Shown here: positions 31,512 through 40,201 of the stretch, in pieces
Layout of the letters: the number at the start of each line of letters is the position of its first letter
Numbering within the stretch: the first letter of the stretch is position 1
IMG/VR virus record: IMGVR_UViG_3300034356_000821
Location: 1 to 56,635 of that record
Strand: one strand, 5' to 3'
Length of the DNA: 56,635 bases
Origin: a virus
Program-made: the position numbers and the translations under genes
Notes under the pieces: model-generated
Databases searched by the model: none
The model's input: the letters and a program-made list of their open reading frames with translations, nothing else
What the model was told of the DNA's origin: nothing

Positions 31512-32908
31512 TGGGATTTAAATTTAGCTCATTTGCGGCTGGTGCCGCTGAAGCTGTTGTAGATACTCTCAAAAAAGATGAAGAAGAAGCATCTAAGGTC
31601 GGAGTGTATGGTGTTAAAGCACTCAAAGAAAACTACGACAAGGTGATGGCTGATAATCGAAAGCTTGAGAACGAAGTGTCTGAAAACATCAAAGCTTTGC
31701 GAACGTTTGATAGCACAGCCACCGAAGCTGAACTGTTTGCTGCTGCTACTAACAAGACTTATATGTCTATGGCGGTTGAAGCAGCCAAGAGTAATCCTGC
31801 AACATTTAAAGTTGGTGATGTAGTTAAGATTAAAGAAGATAATGTATCTAATTTAACAGCTATGGATATGCTGAAAGCGTATACAGAAATTCCTGCGGTG
31901 TCTGAGTCTGCTCGACGGGCTGAAGGTGTTACTGTTAATAAAGACATGAACTTCTTCGATAGGATTAGAAAGGGTGCGAGTGATCGTGCAGGTACTAAAG
32001 CCGAAGAACAAACCGCAAAAGCTATGGGTGTTTCTATTGAACAGCTTCGTGGTGCTAGTGAGTTTAAACGACCTGCACTTAACACTGGTGCTGAGTTTGA
32101 TATGGCTAAGTTTCAGAAAGAGAAAGGCTACGACGAGCGTGAAAAAGACGCTAAGCTTGCTTTGTTGAAAGCTGAACAGAGTGGTGATGCTAAAGCTATT
32201 GGTGTTGCCAAAGCTGACATTATGATATTCGGTAAGATTAAAGAAACACTGACATCTGAACAACAACAGTTTGCTAACAAAACTGCTGACATTAAGAATC
32301 GTTATATGTTTGGTAGTCCTGAAGAACGTAAAGCAGCTAAGCCTGAATACGACAAACTCATGGCTGATGTCCGTGCTGAAGCATTGGCTAAGAAGGTTAC
32401 TAAAGACGGTGAGGGTGAAGGTAAGATTCCAGCATTGGGTACATTGAATACCTTTACGTCTGCTTCTGTTGCCCGTGCTGTTGCAGCTAAGCATGGTGAC
32501 TTGATTAAGACTAAGCAGCTTGCTATTGTTGAGAAGGCTGACGGTAGTGTTGGCATTGACTACATTGGTGACAATGAAACTCTTCGTCGTCAAATCTTGG
32601 AGACACAGGCCACCGCAGCGAAGAACGCCTTGTCGTTGTATACAGACGCTAAGGGTCAACCATTTAACCGCGATGTTGCATCTGTGTTGAACTCCTACAC
32701 ATCTATTGTTCCTTCTGTTGTTAGAACAGATGGTAGTGCTACACCTGCTGCTGCTGGACCACAACCTACTGCAAAGCCTACAGCGTCTACACCTGCTGCA
32801 AAATCCACATCGACAATACCTGCTCCTAAGACCAAAGCAGAGTATGATGCTCTGCCACCGGGTACACGTTACATCGATATAGATGGTAAGACAAAAGACA
32901 AAAGCTAA
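31511..32908 (+). CDS. Putative internal virion protein, 465 aa
   Basis: Highly charged, helical, soluble protein (VDTLKKDEEEASKVGVYGVK, KAEEQTAKAMGVSIEQLRGA) with a Pro/Ala/Thr-rich linker near residues 410-440 and a short acidic-Lys tail. Its place before the 1744-aa protein suggests an ejection protein. A coding overlap of one base with the preceding gene (TAATG) indicates translational coupling. No enzymatic motif seen. Confidence 0.65.
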   Translation: MGFKFSSFAAGAAEAVVDTLKKDEEEASKVGVYGVKALKENYDKVMADNRKLENEVSENIKALRTFDSTATEAELFAAATNKTYMSMAVEAAKSNPATFKVGDVVKIKEDNVSNLTAMDMLKAYTEIPAVSESARRAEGVTVNKDMNFFDRIRKGASDRAGTKAEEQTAKAMGVSIEQLRGASEFKRPALNTGAEFDMAKFQKEKGYDEREKDAKLALLKAEQSGDAKAIGVAKADIMIFGKIKETLTSEQQQFANKTADIKNRYMFGSPEERKAAKPEYDKLMADVRAEALAKKVTKDGEGEGKIPALGTLNTFTSASVARAVAAKHGDLIKTKQLAIVEKADGSVGIDYIGDNETLRRQILETQATAAKNALSLYTDAKGQPFNRDVASVLNSYTSIVPSVVRTDGSATPAAAGPQPTAKPTASTPAAKSTSTIPAPKTKAEYDALPPGTRYIDIDGKTKDKS

Positions 32909-32918
32909 AGGATAAATA

Positions 32919-35900
32919 ATGGCGTTTGGTATTAACGACAAAGAAGTTTCTACAGGCTTTGGGGCCAATGATAAAGTTGTGAGTGGTGGTTTTGGTGCAA
33001 ACGATGCTGTTGTTTCTAAGCCAACACCACAGTCTGAAGTAGACCTGACTAAGCCTGCCTTTGCTGCACCACGTCAACGTGCTACAGAGTTAAAGAAGGC
33101 TCAAGCTGTTGCCATCTCAGGTCGAGATGAAAAGAATGAAGGTCTTACTTGGAACGACCTCACAACCAATCCTAGCCTTCAAGACATTCAGAAACAGTTT
33201 CTGGAGATTCGTACAGGCAAGAAAGCTGAAGGTATTAGCGGCGTAGAGTTGTCAAATCAATTCATGTCTAGTGCTCGTGCTGATGAATGGAACACCTTCA
33301 GTAACATTGCATATTTGAATCAACTTCGTAACTCTCCGTTGCCTGACAAAGAGAAGTTGGCATTGGGTAAGCTTGTGTTTGAACGAACAAAGAGTGCATT
33401 GGAAGAAGGTGGTCAACCCGGTGCTCGTCCATATGTTGATGCAGTGACATCAGCCTTCACAGACTTGTCCAACTATGTTGGTCTTGGTGTTGGTGCTGGT
33501 TTGAAGAAGGGTGTTGCTAAAGAAGTAACCAAAGCTGCCACTCGCGCAGCATTGGGTGAGGTGGCTGAGACAGGTGTCAAAGCTAAGCTTGCTCAAGCTA
33601 TGACCGTTACACCCCTGAAGGCTGGTCTTGGTGTTGTAGGCACCGAAGCTGTCATTGGTGGTGGTCAAGCTGCTGTCGAACAGAAGGCGCAGGTTGCTAC
33701 ATCAAAGGTATTGGCTGAACAACGTCCCGATCTTGGTGTTGCTCCTAAAGAGTTTGACGACACTGCTGTTGCTGTTGCTGCATTGTTCTCTGCTGCCTTC
33801 GGTGGTGTTGAGGCCGTTGGTATTATGAAAGCTAAAGGCGGTAAGTCTGGTGCTGAACAACTCAATGATGTTCTCAAAGACAAGATTAAAACTTCAACAG
33901 ACCCTAACGCACCACCCACAAAGGTTGAACGTGTACTGACCGATCCTGTTGCACAAAATATGGACAAGGTTGTTGAAGAGTTCATGAATATTCAAGGTCG
34001 TCAGGTTTTGAATGAGGTCAATCCAGCAACAGCATTAACTGATGCAAAGATTCAGAAAGACTTGTCTGCTCGTGCTGTACGTGTAGCGTTGCACGTCATT
34101 GAACAAGACCCCACATTCCGTCTGCGTCCTAACCAGAAGACAAGCACAGCCATTGCTGAAGTGTTCTCTCAACTGGATACCATTGACGATGCGTTGCTTG
34201 AACAGGCCATTCGCAAGGAAGGGTTGACTCCTGATCAATTCGCTGCTGCTAACAAGCTGACAGTTACAGAGGCTGCTCAGGTGATGCAGCAATACTCTGC
34301 TGCTTCAAAGGTGTTGAAGCGCATGTCAGAGATTGATCCAGAATTCAAGAAGCAAGTTGATGCTTTGTTTGAAAAGCCTGATGAATATGTATCAGCACTT
34401 GGTCGCTTGGGTCAGGGTATTCAGACACTTGAGCGTGAATCAAAGGCTTGGATTGTTTCAGGCATTGGCACCACTGTCCGTAACGTCATTGGCACATCTA
34501 TTGGTCTGACATACAACTCTGCTGCTTCATTGATTGAAGGCGCTTTGTACACTGTCGGTAGAACACTGGATGGTGCTGCCAGCGGTAAGCGTATTGAAAC
34601 TGCAAAGAACAGTTTGGGCGACACCATGCGTGATGCATTCGGTGTGTATGGCTACATGGCTAAGGGTGGTTTGTCTACAGAGGTCACTGACACTTTGTTG
34701 CAACACAACCCCGCCATTCGTAACAACATATTGAGCGCAACACAGGAAAGTTCCACTAAGGAAATCTCTAAAGCTGCACAGGTCTTCAACAGCTTGAACG
34801 TAGCACAGGATGCTTTCTTCCGTAAAGCCATATTTAACGCTTCGGTTGAGAAGCATATGCGCCGTGCTGGTCTTGATATGTATGAGGTCATTGCTGAAGG
34901 TAAGACAATTCCCGCATCGGTCTTGAAAGAAGCTGCTGATGAAACGTTGAAGGCTACGTTCTCCTACACACCAAAGGCACAGAAGAAGGGTATTCAAACC
35001 TTTGAGGCTGGTGCTGAAGCTGCTGGTAACTTGTTCGTTAAAGCTGCTGAGTTCCCCGGTGGTAGCTTGCTTGCTACATTCCCACGCTTCATGTCGAACG
35101 CCATTGCTTTCCAATATCGATACAGCGTGTTCGGTGCTATATCGGGTGCTGAAGACTTGGCTCAGGGTGCATTAATGAAGGCTGCTGGTTCTTCTGGTGG
35201 TGAAGCTCTCATCCGTAAAGGACAACAGAACATTGCCAAGGGTGTTGTTGGTACTGCTGCATTGGCTGCTGCCTATGACTACCGCATGAACAACCAAGAC
35301 ACTGAATGGTACAACATGAAGAACGACGATGGTTCTACTGTTGACACTCGTGCCATCTTCCCATTGGGTCCAACACTGGCTGTTGCTGACTTCATGGCTA
35401 AGCGTAAACTTGGTCTTGAACCAAAGACTGCCGAGGCATTGGAAGCCGTTGTTGGTATGAAGATGCCTGCTGGCACACAGAACCAATTCCTTGATCAAGT
35501 GTTTGCTGCGTTCTCTTCTGAGAAAGAAGCTGATAAGTTGGAAGTGGCTGTTGGTAAAGTTCTTGGTGACTTCACTGCACGTTTTGCTCAACCGTTTGTG
35601 TTTAAGAGCGCTTACGAATTCTTAGATTTGTTCCGTGAGGAAGGCGCTATTCAGCGTGACCCTAATGTGTTGACTGCTGAAGGTGGTGGTGGTCGCTTGG
35701 TTGAAGCTGCTGTCAATCGTGTGCAGTCTAAGTTGCCTGTGCTGAAAGAAGATTTGCCTGAAGCAATCCCTCGTTTGCGTGAAGGACCAGTATATAAAGA
35801 AGGTGAATTCTTTTATAGCTTGGTTGGTGTTAGAGAAACTCCCAATAAGACTCCTGCTGAGAAAGAGATTGTTCGTCTTGGCATTGACCCTTTCAAACTG

Positions 35901-38153
35901 TATGGCCCTTCATCTGGTGACAGAATGTATGATCGTGCCTTTGTTGAGAACGCCAACCCTATGGTGGTTGCTGCCATTGATAGGACAATGGCTAACAACA
36001 GATACAAGGCTTTGTCACCCACTGAACAGAAGTTGGCATTGACCAATGTTGTTCGTGACGTTACAGGTATTGCTCGTGACAAGACAGACGGTAAGTTCAT
36101 GTCTGAAGACCTGACTCGTGTTAAGAAGATGCGCTTTGACAAACTGTCTGCTGATCAACGCAAGGTTATTAACGAACGTTATGCCAAAGACAACAAAGGT
36201 GTAACTCTCGAAGAAGCTAAAGACTACCGCGCTGTCGATAAGTATGAAGCTATGTTGGGTAACTTAGCCTTTGCCAAAGGTGGTCTTGCTGCCAAGATTG
36301 TAGGTAAGAAGGTTGCTGGTGAAGCTGTTGATTCTGTGACAAGCAAGCTTAAAAGCCTGACACCAACACCAACGCCTGCTGCTGACAACGCAGCAATCGA
36401 TGCCATCATCAACAAAGAACTTGGTGCTCCATCACCCGCCATCGATCAAACAGCTAACATGTTGATGGGTAAGAAGCCTGTGCTTCCTAAAACCACAGCA
36501 AAACAAACGCCTTCGCTTCCTGAAGAGCCAGCAACACCTGCACCAACCACACCAGAAGCGCCTGTGTTGAGCCAAACAGATGATGCCCTGCCTACCCTAC
36601 CTGCACAGACAATGGAGGCTCCTACGCTCTCTAAAGCCTTTGCTGATGAAGACTATGTCAAGGGTGAAGAGGCTATGCTTGAGTCGTACACACCTGCTCA
36701 GCTTAAGAGTTGGAAGATAGCCAACCCTGAAGACTACGAAAACACTCTTCATAGCTTTACTGGTCAAGCTAAAGGACTGAAATATTCTGAAATGCCACCA
36801 CAGCCTTTTGCTAAGAAGACTGATGAGGCTGCTGAGTCTTTGGTTGATGAAGTTGAATATGATATGGATGGTAATCCTGTTAGTGTTGGTGGTGTTGCTG
36901 TTAAGAAAGCTACACCAGTTGCTGATGAGTATGGTGTTGACCTTAAGTACTTGTCGGGTGATGCCAACTCTGTAGTTAAGAAAACCAGTGTTGCTCAACG
37001 TAACGCTGCTGTGTCTGCCATCAAAGAGACACGTGAAGACAACTTCTTCAAGCTGCGTAACAATGATAAGTTTGCTTCAGTAGATGATGATGTGTTGGGT
37101 GTGGTGTTGGGTGACTATCGCTACTCACGTGGTGCTGAACTCAACCCTAAAGACCCTGACATGCTTGCTGACGCTGTAAAGATGGCTGGTCAATATCAGA
37201 AACGTCTTGATGTTTTGCGTGAGAAGTATAAAGATGTACCACCTGTGAAGCTGTTCCACGGTCAAGGTACAACCTCTGCCATTGAACCAATTAAGAAGTC
37301 AGGCTTCACGGACCCGTCTAAGCGTGATGAGTTCTTCCATTCTGAAATGATGGTGGGTGCTCCATCGTTTACCAAAGACTTGAACCTTGGCTTTCGAGGT
37401 ACGCCATTTGGTGGAACAAGACCAGAGAACTATGTTGTCACAGAGATTCCTTATGCTGATTATGTGTTCAACAAAATCAATATGTCACCTGAGAATTATG
37501 ACAAGAAAGATATGAACACCATTCTTCGTGCCGTCACTGGCGCACCCGGTGTTGTTCGTCCTGTTGGCTTACCTCGTGCTGGCTTCTTAGAGACTGAAGA
37601 CATGATGCTGGAGGCTGAGAAGCTTCGCGTCAAAGGTAGAGATGCTAAGTTGCGTAGTGGTGAAAAGGATGTTGCTCAGGTGCTGGACACTGGTGGTAAA
37701 GGTCTGAGTCGAGCAACGATGAAGGGTGAAGAAGAAGTTGTGTCAGAGTATATGAAGCTTGCTCGTACCACTCCAGACCCTAAAGAGAAGATGAAGCTGG
37801 CATACATGTCCTACACTGGCATCAAAGACTTGATGAACAATTATCTGGATATGGCTACAGCAACGTCTACGAAGTCTGGTCTTGGTCAACAATATCAAGC
37901 TGCCATTAACAACTTTGCAGACTACTCAGGTATTCAGCGACAGATGCGTGAAGTCGCTGACATCTTGGATGCTGGTGGAGCTAAGCAGAAAGCACAGAAC
38001 CTGTATGAACTTACAGACAAGTTGAAGAAGTTTCAACAGTCTGAACCTGCAATCTCCACAGCGGTTGATGAAAGCAAACGAATTAAACCACTGGACGAGG
38101 TGAGAAAGTTTGTACCAAAGCTGGCAAAGGGTGGTCTAGCAAGTCGTCGGTAA
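32919..38153 (+). CDS. Giant internal virion protein, 1744 aa, possible ADP-ribosyltransferase-like region
   Basis: N-terminus has three copies of a GFGANDKVVS-like unit (residues 3-34). Several hydrophobic or Gly-rich stretches follow (LGVGAGLKKGVAKEV, VAALFSAAFGGVEAVGI, VIGTSIGLTYNSAASLIEG). AKGG occurs at three places, the last near the C-terminus (LAKGGLASRR). Around residues 1443-1560, KLFHGQG, a GF, GAPSFTKDL and YVVTEIPYADYVFNKI give an order reminiscent of ADP-ribosyltransferase (HGT...S-x-T) folds, but the match is weak. Probably injected with the DNA; it may be multifunctional. Confidence 0.7.
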   Translation: MAFGINDKEVSTGFGANDKVVSGGFGANDAVVSKPTPQSEVDLTKPAFAAPRQRATELKKAQAVAISGRDEKNEGLTWNDLTTNPSLQDIQKQFLEIRTGKKAEGISGVELSNQFMSSARADEWNTFSNIAYLNQLRNSPLPDKEKLALGKLVFERTKSALEEGGQPGARPYVDAVTSAFTDLSNYVGLGVGAGLKKGVAKEVTKAATRAALGEVAETGVKAKLAQAMTVTPLKAGLGVVGTEAVIGGGQAAVEQKAQVATSKVLAEQRPDLGVAPKEFDDTAVAVAALFSAAFGGVEAVGIMKAKGGKSGAEQLNDVLKDKIKTSTDPNAPPTKVERVLTDPVAQNMDKVVEEFMNIQGRQVLNEVNPATALTDAKIQKDLSARAVRVALHVIEQDPTFRLRPNQKTSTAIAEVFSQLDTIDDALLEQAIRKEGLTPDQFAAANKLTVTEAAQVMQQYSAASKVLKRMSEIDPEFKKQVDALFEKPDEYVSALGRLGQGIQTLERESKAWIVSGIGTTVRNVIGTSIGLTYNSAASLIEGALYTVGRTLDGAASGKRIETAKNSLGDTMRDAFGVYGYMAKGGLSTEVTDTLLQHNPAIRNNILSATQESSTKEISKAAQVFNSLNVAQDAFFRKAIFNASVEKHMRRAGLDMYEVIAEGKTIPASVLKEAADETLKATFSYTPKAQKKGIQTFEAGAEAAGNLFVKAAEFPGGSLLATFPRFMSNAIAFQYRYSVFGAISGAEDLAQGALMKAAGSSGGEALIRKGQQNIAKGVVGTAALAAAYDYRMNNQDTEWYNMKNDDGSTVDTRAIFPLGPTLAVADFMAKRKLGLEPKTAEALEAVVGMKMPAGTQNQFLDQVFAAFSSEKEADKLEVAVGKVLGDFTARFAQPFVFKSAYEFLDLFREEGAIQRDPNVLTAEGGGGRLVEAAVNRVQSKLPVLKEDLPEAIPRLREGPVYKEGEFFYSLVGVRETPNKTPAEKEIVRLGIDPFKLYGPSSGDRMYDRAFVENANPMVVAAIDRTMANNRYKALSPTEQKLALTNVVRDVTGIARDKTDGKFMSEDLTRVKKMRFDKLSADQRKVINERYAKDNKGVTLEEAKDYRAVDKYEAMLGNLAFAKGGLAAKIVGKKVAGEAVDSVTSKLKSLTPTPTPAADNAAIDAIINKELGAPSPAIDQTANMLMGKKPVLPKTTAKQTPSLPEEPATPAPTTPEAPVLSQTDDALPTLPAQTMEAPTLSKAFADEDYVKGEEAMLESYTPAQLKSWKIANPEDYENTLHSFTGQAKGLKYSEMPPQPFAKKTDEAAESLVDEVEYDMDGNPVSVGGVAVKKATPVADEYGVDLKYLSGDANSVVKKTSVAQRNAAVSAIKETREDNFFKLRNNDKFASVDDDVLGVVLGDYRYSRGAELNPKDPDMLADAVKMAGQYQKRLDVLREKYKDVPPVKLFHGQGTTSAIEPIKKSGFTDPSKRDEFFHSEMMVGAPSFTKDLNLGFRGTPFGGTRPENYVVTEIPYADYVFNKINMSPENYDKKDMNTILRAVTGAPGVVRPVGLPRAGFLETEDMMLEAEKLRVKGRDAKLRSGEKDVAQVLDTGGKGLSRATMKGEEEVVSEYMKLARTTPDPKEKMKLAYMSYTGIKDLMNNYLDMATATSTKSGLGQQYQAAINNFADYSGIQRQMREVADILDAGGAKQKAQNLYELTDKLKKFQQSEPAISTAVDESKRIKPLDEVRKFVPKLAKGGLASRR

Positions 38154-38170
38154 TAAGCACCGACAATAAG

Positions 38171-38199
38171 AAAGGGGAGCCTATGTAGCTCCCCTTTTT
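38171..38199 (+). terminator. Strong rho-independent terminator at the convergence point
   Basis: AAAGGGGAGC-CTATGTA-GCTCCCCTTT plus further T's: ten base pairs including the A/T pairs. It ends the late unit. Read on the minus strand it also forms a stem followed by TTTCTTATT, so it can act in both directions and close the tRNA transcript. Confidence 0.9.
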
Positions 38200-38202
38200 G
38201 TT

Positions 38203-38278
38203 TGGCCTACCCCGTAGGAGTCGAACCTACAACCTACGGATTTGGAGTCCGTTGCTCTGCCAGTTGAGCTAGAGATAG
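38203..38278 (-). tRNA. tRNA-Trp (CCA)
   Basis: Complete 76-nt cloverleaf on the minus strand. Acceptor CTATCTC pairs with GGGGTAG (two G-T pairs), D stem GCTC/GAGC, anticodon stem ACGGA/TCCGT with loop CTCCAAA (anticodon CCA), T arm GTAGG-TTCGACT-CCTAC, and an encoded CCA end. The phage is able to supply tryptophan tRNA. Confidence 0.93.
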
Positions 38279-38279
38279 A

Positions 38280-38350
38280 TGGAAGCGGGGGAAGTATTCG
38301 AAACTTCTGCGTAGAGCTTATGAGACTTACGGATGCCCTGAATCCCCGCT
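38280..38350 (-). tRNA. tRNA-like element, anticodon CAT, reduced D arm
   Basis: Perfect 7-bp acceptor AGCGGGG/CCCCGCT, T arm GAAGT-TTCGAAT-ACTTC, a 5-base variable region, encoded CCA, and an anticodon-like loop CTCATAA. It is only 71 nt; the D arm is shortened and the anticodon stem has just three good pairs. It lies one base from tRNA-Trp and its 5' end is near the predicted start of the upstream promoter. It may be a degenerate Met/Ile tRNA, a working minimal tRNA, or a tRNA mimic. Confidence 0.55.
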
Positions 38351-38356
38351 GTCAAT

Positions 38357-38386
38357 GTTATATCACACCTTGAACGCTTCTTTCAA
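38357..38386 (-). promoter_or_regulatory. Promoter for the tRNA pair
   Basis: TTGAAA (38381-38386), 18-bp spacer, TATAAC (38357-38362), with TGA just before the -10 giving an extended form. The -10 lies seven bases before the 5' end of the tRNA-like element, so transcription would start at or near the mature end. It is inside the 3' end of the phosphatase gene. Confidence 0.7.
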
Positions 38387-38746
38387 CTGTTCTGTTGCAG
38401 CTTCAATAAGCTTGGGATGACGGAACTTAAACATGTCAGGAATCTCCAACACATAATGTTCCATGTTGTCGATCAGTTCTTTGTGATCATAGCAAGCTGA
38501 GATGTAATTGCCATCATCAACAAACACTACAACATCAGCCCACTGTAGCTGCACCTCATCAAGCACAATCAATGCATACTCACTGGATGTACCAACAGCA
38601 CGAGTGTTGTAATTGAAGGGTTCGTTAGACAATATCCACGCCAGTGTAGGGCTACGCAGCAGTCCAGCAGAACAGACACACAGCACCTTCTTTGCATCCC
38701 CTTGATTGGGATTTTTCATGTTATGAAGTCGATTGAATGTTGTCAT
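38363..38746 (-). CDS. Low-molecular-weight protein tyrosine phosphatase-like
   Basis: VLCVCSAGLLRSPT gives the C-x5-R phosphate loop (Cys25, Arg31), and EIPDMFKF provides the likely general acid Asp104, as in LMW-PTPases. 127 aa, slightly short for the family. It would remove phosphate from tyrosine-phosphorylated or similar substrates; target unknown. Last protein gene of the early unit, overlapping its upstream neighbour (ATGA), with the tRNA promoter in its 3' end. Confidence 0.78.
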   Translation of the reverse strand: MTTFNRLHNMKNPNQGDAKKVLCVCSAGLLRSPTLAWILSNEPFNYNTRAVGTSSEYALIVLDEVQLQWADVVVFVDDGNYISACYDHKELIDNMEHYVLEIPDMFKFRHPKLIEAATEQLKEAFKV

Positions 38747-38919
38747 TTTGTAATCCGTGAAAGGTTGTCAAAGTATGCAGCGTTGAAGCCACGTTCCCAT
38801 TCCATACCAGCCAAGCTAGATGGATCGTAGCTGTTGGTCAGCCAACCACGACTGAAGGCATAGTAGCCCTTGTCAAACTGGATACGCAGCAAATGTTGTG
38901 GTCGTTTAAACTGTTGCAT
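38743..38919 (-). CDS. Small protein, possibly RMF-like, 58 aa
   Basis: ATG at 38919 has GGAG six bases upstream and is preferred to the ATG at 38931. The sequence GYYAFSRGWLTNSYDP then MEWERGFNAAYFDNL recalls ribosome-modulation-factor-like short proteins (Trp-x-x-G-F-x-x-A). This likeness is weak. The gene overlaps both neighbours. Confidence 0.5.
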   Translation of the reverse strand: MQQFKRPQHLLRIQFDKGYYAFSRGWLTNSYDPSSLAGMEWERGFNAAYFDNLSRITK

Positions 38920-39199
38920 GATTGTCTCCATAGAGTTCGTTGCTAAGCAGATAACCTTCTAGCTCCCACATCTTGTTGATGGCATCCTCGTAAGCATACT
39001 TCTCGCCAAGGGCTGTGTTGAACTTAGCAGGGTCTACACAGGCACTCTTACCAATGATAAGAAAGCCACAATACAGATGCATGAAGCAGAGCGTTGTTGT
39101 TGTGTCAGGCACCACATAGTACTCCACCTTCTTAGTCTTCTCGGCCATGTCTGTCGTGGTGATAGAGGTGCGCTTCACGGGTTTATTCGGTTGGTTCAT
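38906..39199 (-). CDS. N4 gp49 / Sf6 gp66-like phage protein, 97 aa
   Basis: The real start is ATG 39199; the longer frame is a shadow of the 61-aa gene. TTTTLCFMHLYCGFLIIGKSA, VDPAKFNTALGEKYAYEDAI and WELEGYLL match the Phage_gp49_66 family, a widely distributed phage protein of unknown function. It overlaps its neighbours slightly, consistent with the operon. Confidence 0.8.
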   Translation of the reverse strand: MNQPNKPVKRTSITTTDMAEKTKKVEYYVVPDTTTTLCFMHLYCGFLIIGKSACVDPAKFNTALGEKYAYEDAINKMWELEGYLLSNELYGDNHATV

Positions 39200-39368
39200 C
39201 TTCATCGGCCTCATTAACTTTTTCTGTGATGTACTGATAGGCCAACACAGCAGCGATGTGTGCATTGCTTTCTTTGTTGACTGGTTCAGGGGTGAACAAG
39301 ATTTGCATTTCAAGACCTCCATCGTTGTTGTCAGTGAAGATGATGGTGGCTTTATTAACGGGTGGCAT
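39183..39368 (-). CDS. Small acidic protein, 61 aa
   Basis: Begins MPPVNKATIIFTDNNDGGLE, then LQILFTPEPVNK-like strands and an acidic tail (EADEDEPTE). Similar short proteins with an N-terminal strand and PEPVNK-type segment are frequent in phage early operons. Function unknown. Start overlaps the end of the nuclease-like gene. Confidence 0.65.
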   Translation of the reverse strand: MPPVNKATIIFTDNNDGGLEMQILFTPEPVNKESNAHIAAVLAYQYITEKVNEADEDEPTE

Positions 39369-39843
39369 AAGTATGCTCCTTTAGTTGGTGGATAGGAAGG
39401 TTGTAACAATCGCTCTTAACTACATAGCCATTGTCGGGATCAATTGTACCCTTAGTCATATACTTTGAGTCAAGCATGTATTGTTGTTTTTCGTACACAC
39501 CCAAGAACCAACCCACACTGAAGTCGTTCTTGACACGAACGAAAGCATAGTAGTCACACTCTTGGGTTGTATTCAAAGCAGCGATAGAGCACTCGTAGGT
39601 TGTCAAAGGTTTAACAGAAGTCTGCTTAGTCTTCACATCCACTGTCTTGCCGTTGCACAAGATGAGATCATAGTCGTAGGTGTTAGCGAGTACACCTCCC
39701 ATAACCTGCTCAGCAATAGCTTCACCGATGAAGCCAGCTAAGTTGCCTGCCCCACTGATGATGCTATTGCGTAGCCTACCCATCTCTGCCGCCTTGTCTC
39801 GGGCAGTGACGAGCATGTCGCCTGTGATGACAATCTCAATCAC
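39355..39843 (-). CDS. PD-(D/E)XK nuclease-like protein, 162 aa
   Basis: FIGEAIAEQVMGGVL supplies a likely Glu, YDYDLILCNGKTVDVKTKQT gives the D...(D/E)xK core (VDVK), and TTYECSIAALN completes a nuclease-like sheet. Such proteins occur in phages as exonucleases or restriction-like enzymes. In the early operon among replication genes. Activity not shown. Confidence 0.68.
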   Translation of the reverse strand: MIEIVITGDMLVTARDKAAEMGRLRNSIISGAGNLAGFIGEAIAEQVMGGVLANTYDYDLILCNGKTVDVKTKQTSVKPLTTYECSIAALNTTQECDYYAFVRVKNDFSVGWFLGVYEKQQYMLDSKYMTKGTIDPDNGYVVKSDCYNLPIHQLKEHTYATR

Positions 39844-40022
39844 TCAGTATCACCAATTAAATTCATTTCACCAATGTAGATTTTGATGAACGGTAATAGG
39901 ATGATGATACCAATGAATGCAAACAACCCATCAGTTACTTCATCAGTGTCAGCGATATGACAGATGTCTTCGTTGTATTCAATGTCAAAGCCGATGCCTT
40001 GTCGTAAGTTGATAACCATCAT
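39840..40022 (-). CDS. Small membrane protein, 60 aa
   Basis: An acidic N-terminal part (DIEYNEDICHIADTDEVTDG) is followed by one membrane segment (LFAFIGIIILLPFIKIYIG). Overlaps both neighbours by four bases. Unknown function. Confidence 0.65.
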   Translation of the reverse strand: MMVINLRQGIGFDIEYNEDICHIADTDEVTDGLFAFIGIIILLPFIKIYIGEMNLIGDTE

Positions 40023-40201
40023 AGACTTGTTCCTATTTCTGTGAATTCAAAAGAGAGTTGCCAAAGATGTGCATAGCTAGGTTGATTGCGAAGCCATATC
40101 AGAAACTTACTCTGTGCTTCAGATATGGTGGCAGCTTCAACATGCAACACACCCTTGAACACATTGTTTTGGCTGCTATAGCTGACAGTGAAGTGTCTCA
40201 T
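40019..40201 (-). CDS. Small protein, 60 aa
   Basis: Strand-helix pattern (HFTVSYSSQN, VEAATISEAQSKFLIWLR) of the DpnD/PcfM-like type, then an aromatic C-terminus. It overlaps the stop of nrdB by four bases. No proven function. Confidence 0.6.
   Translation of the reverse strand: MRHFTVSYSSQNNVFKGVLHVEAATISEAQSKFLIWLRNQPSYAHLWQLSFEFTEIGTSL

Noticed and set aside
31853-32968. Minus-strand frame of 371 codons
   Set aside because: It lies opposite the 465-aa internal protein and has a composition typical of an antisense frame (Cys/Ser/Arg-rich), with no ribosome site.
38906-39409. Long form of the gp49-like frame (167 codons)
   Set aside because: The first 70 codons are a shadow of the adjacent 61-aa gene; the family starts at the internal ATG at 39199.
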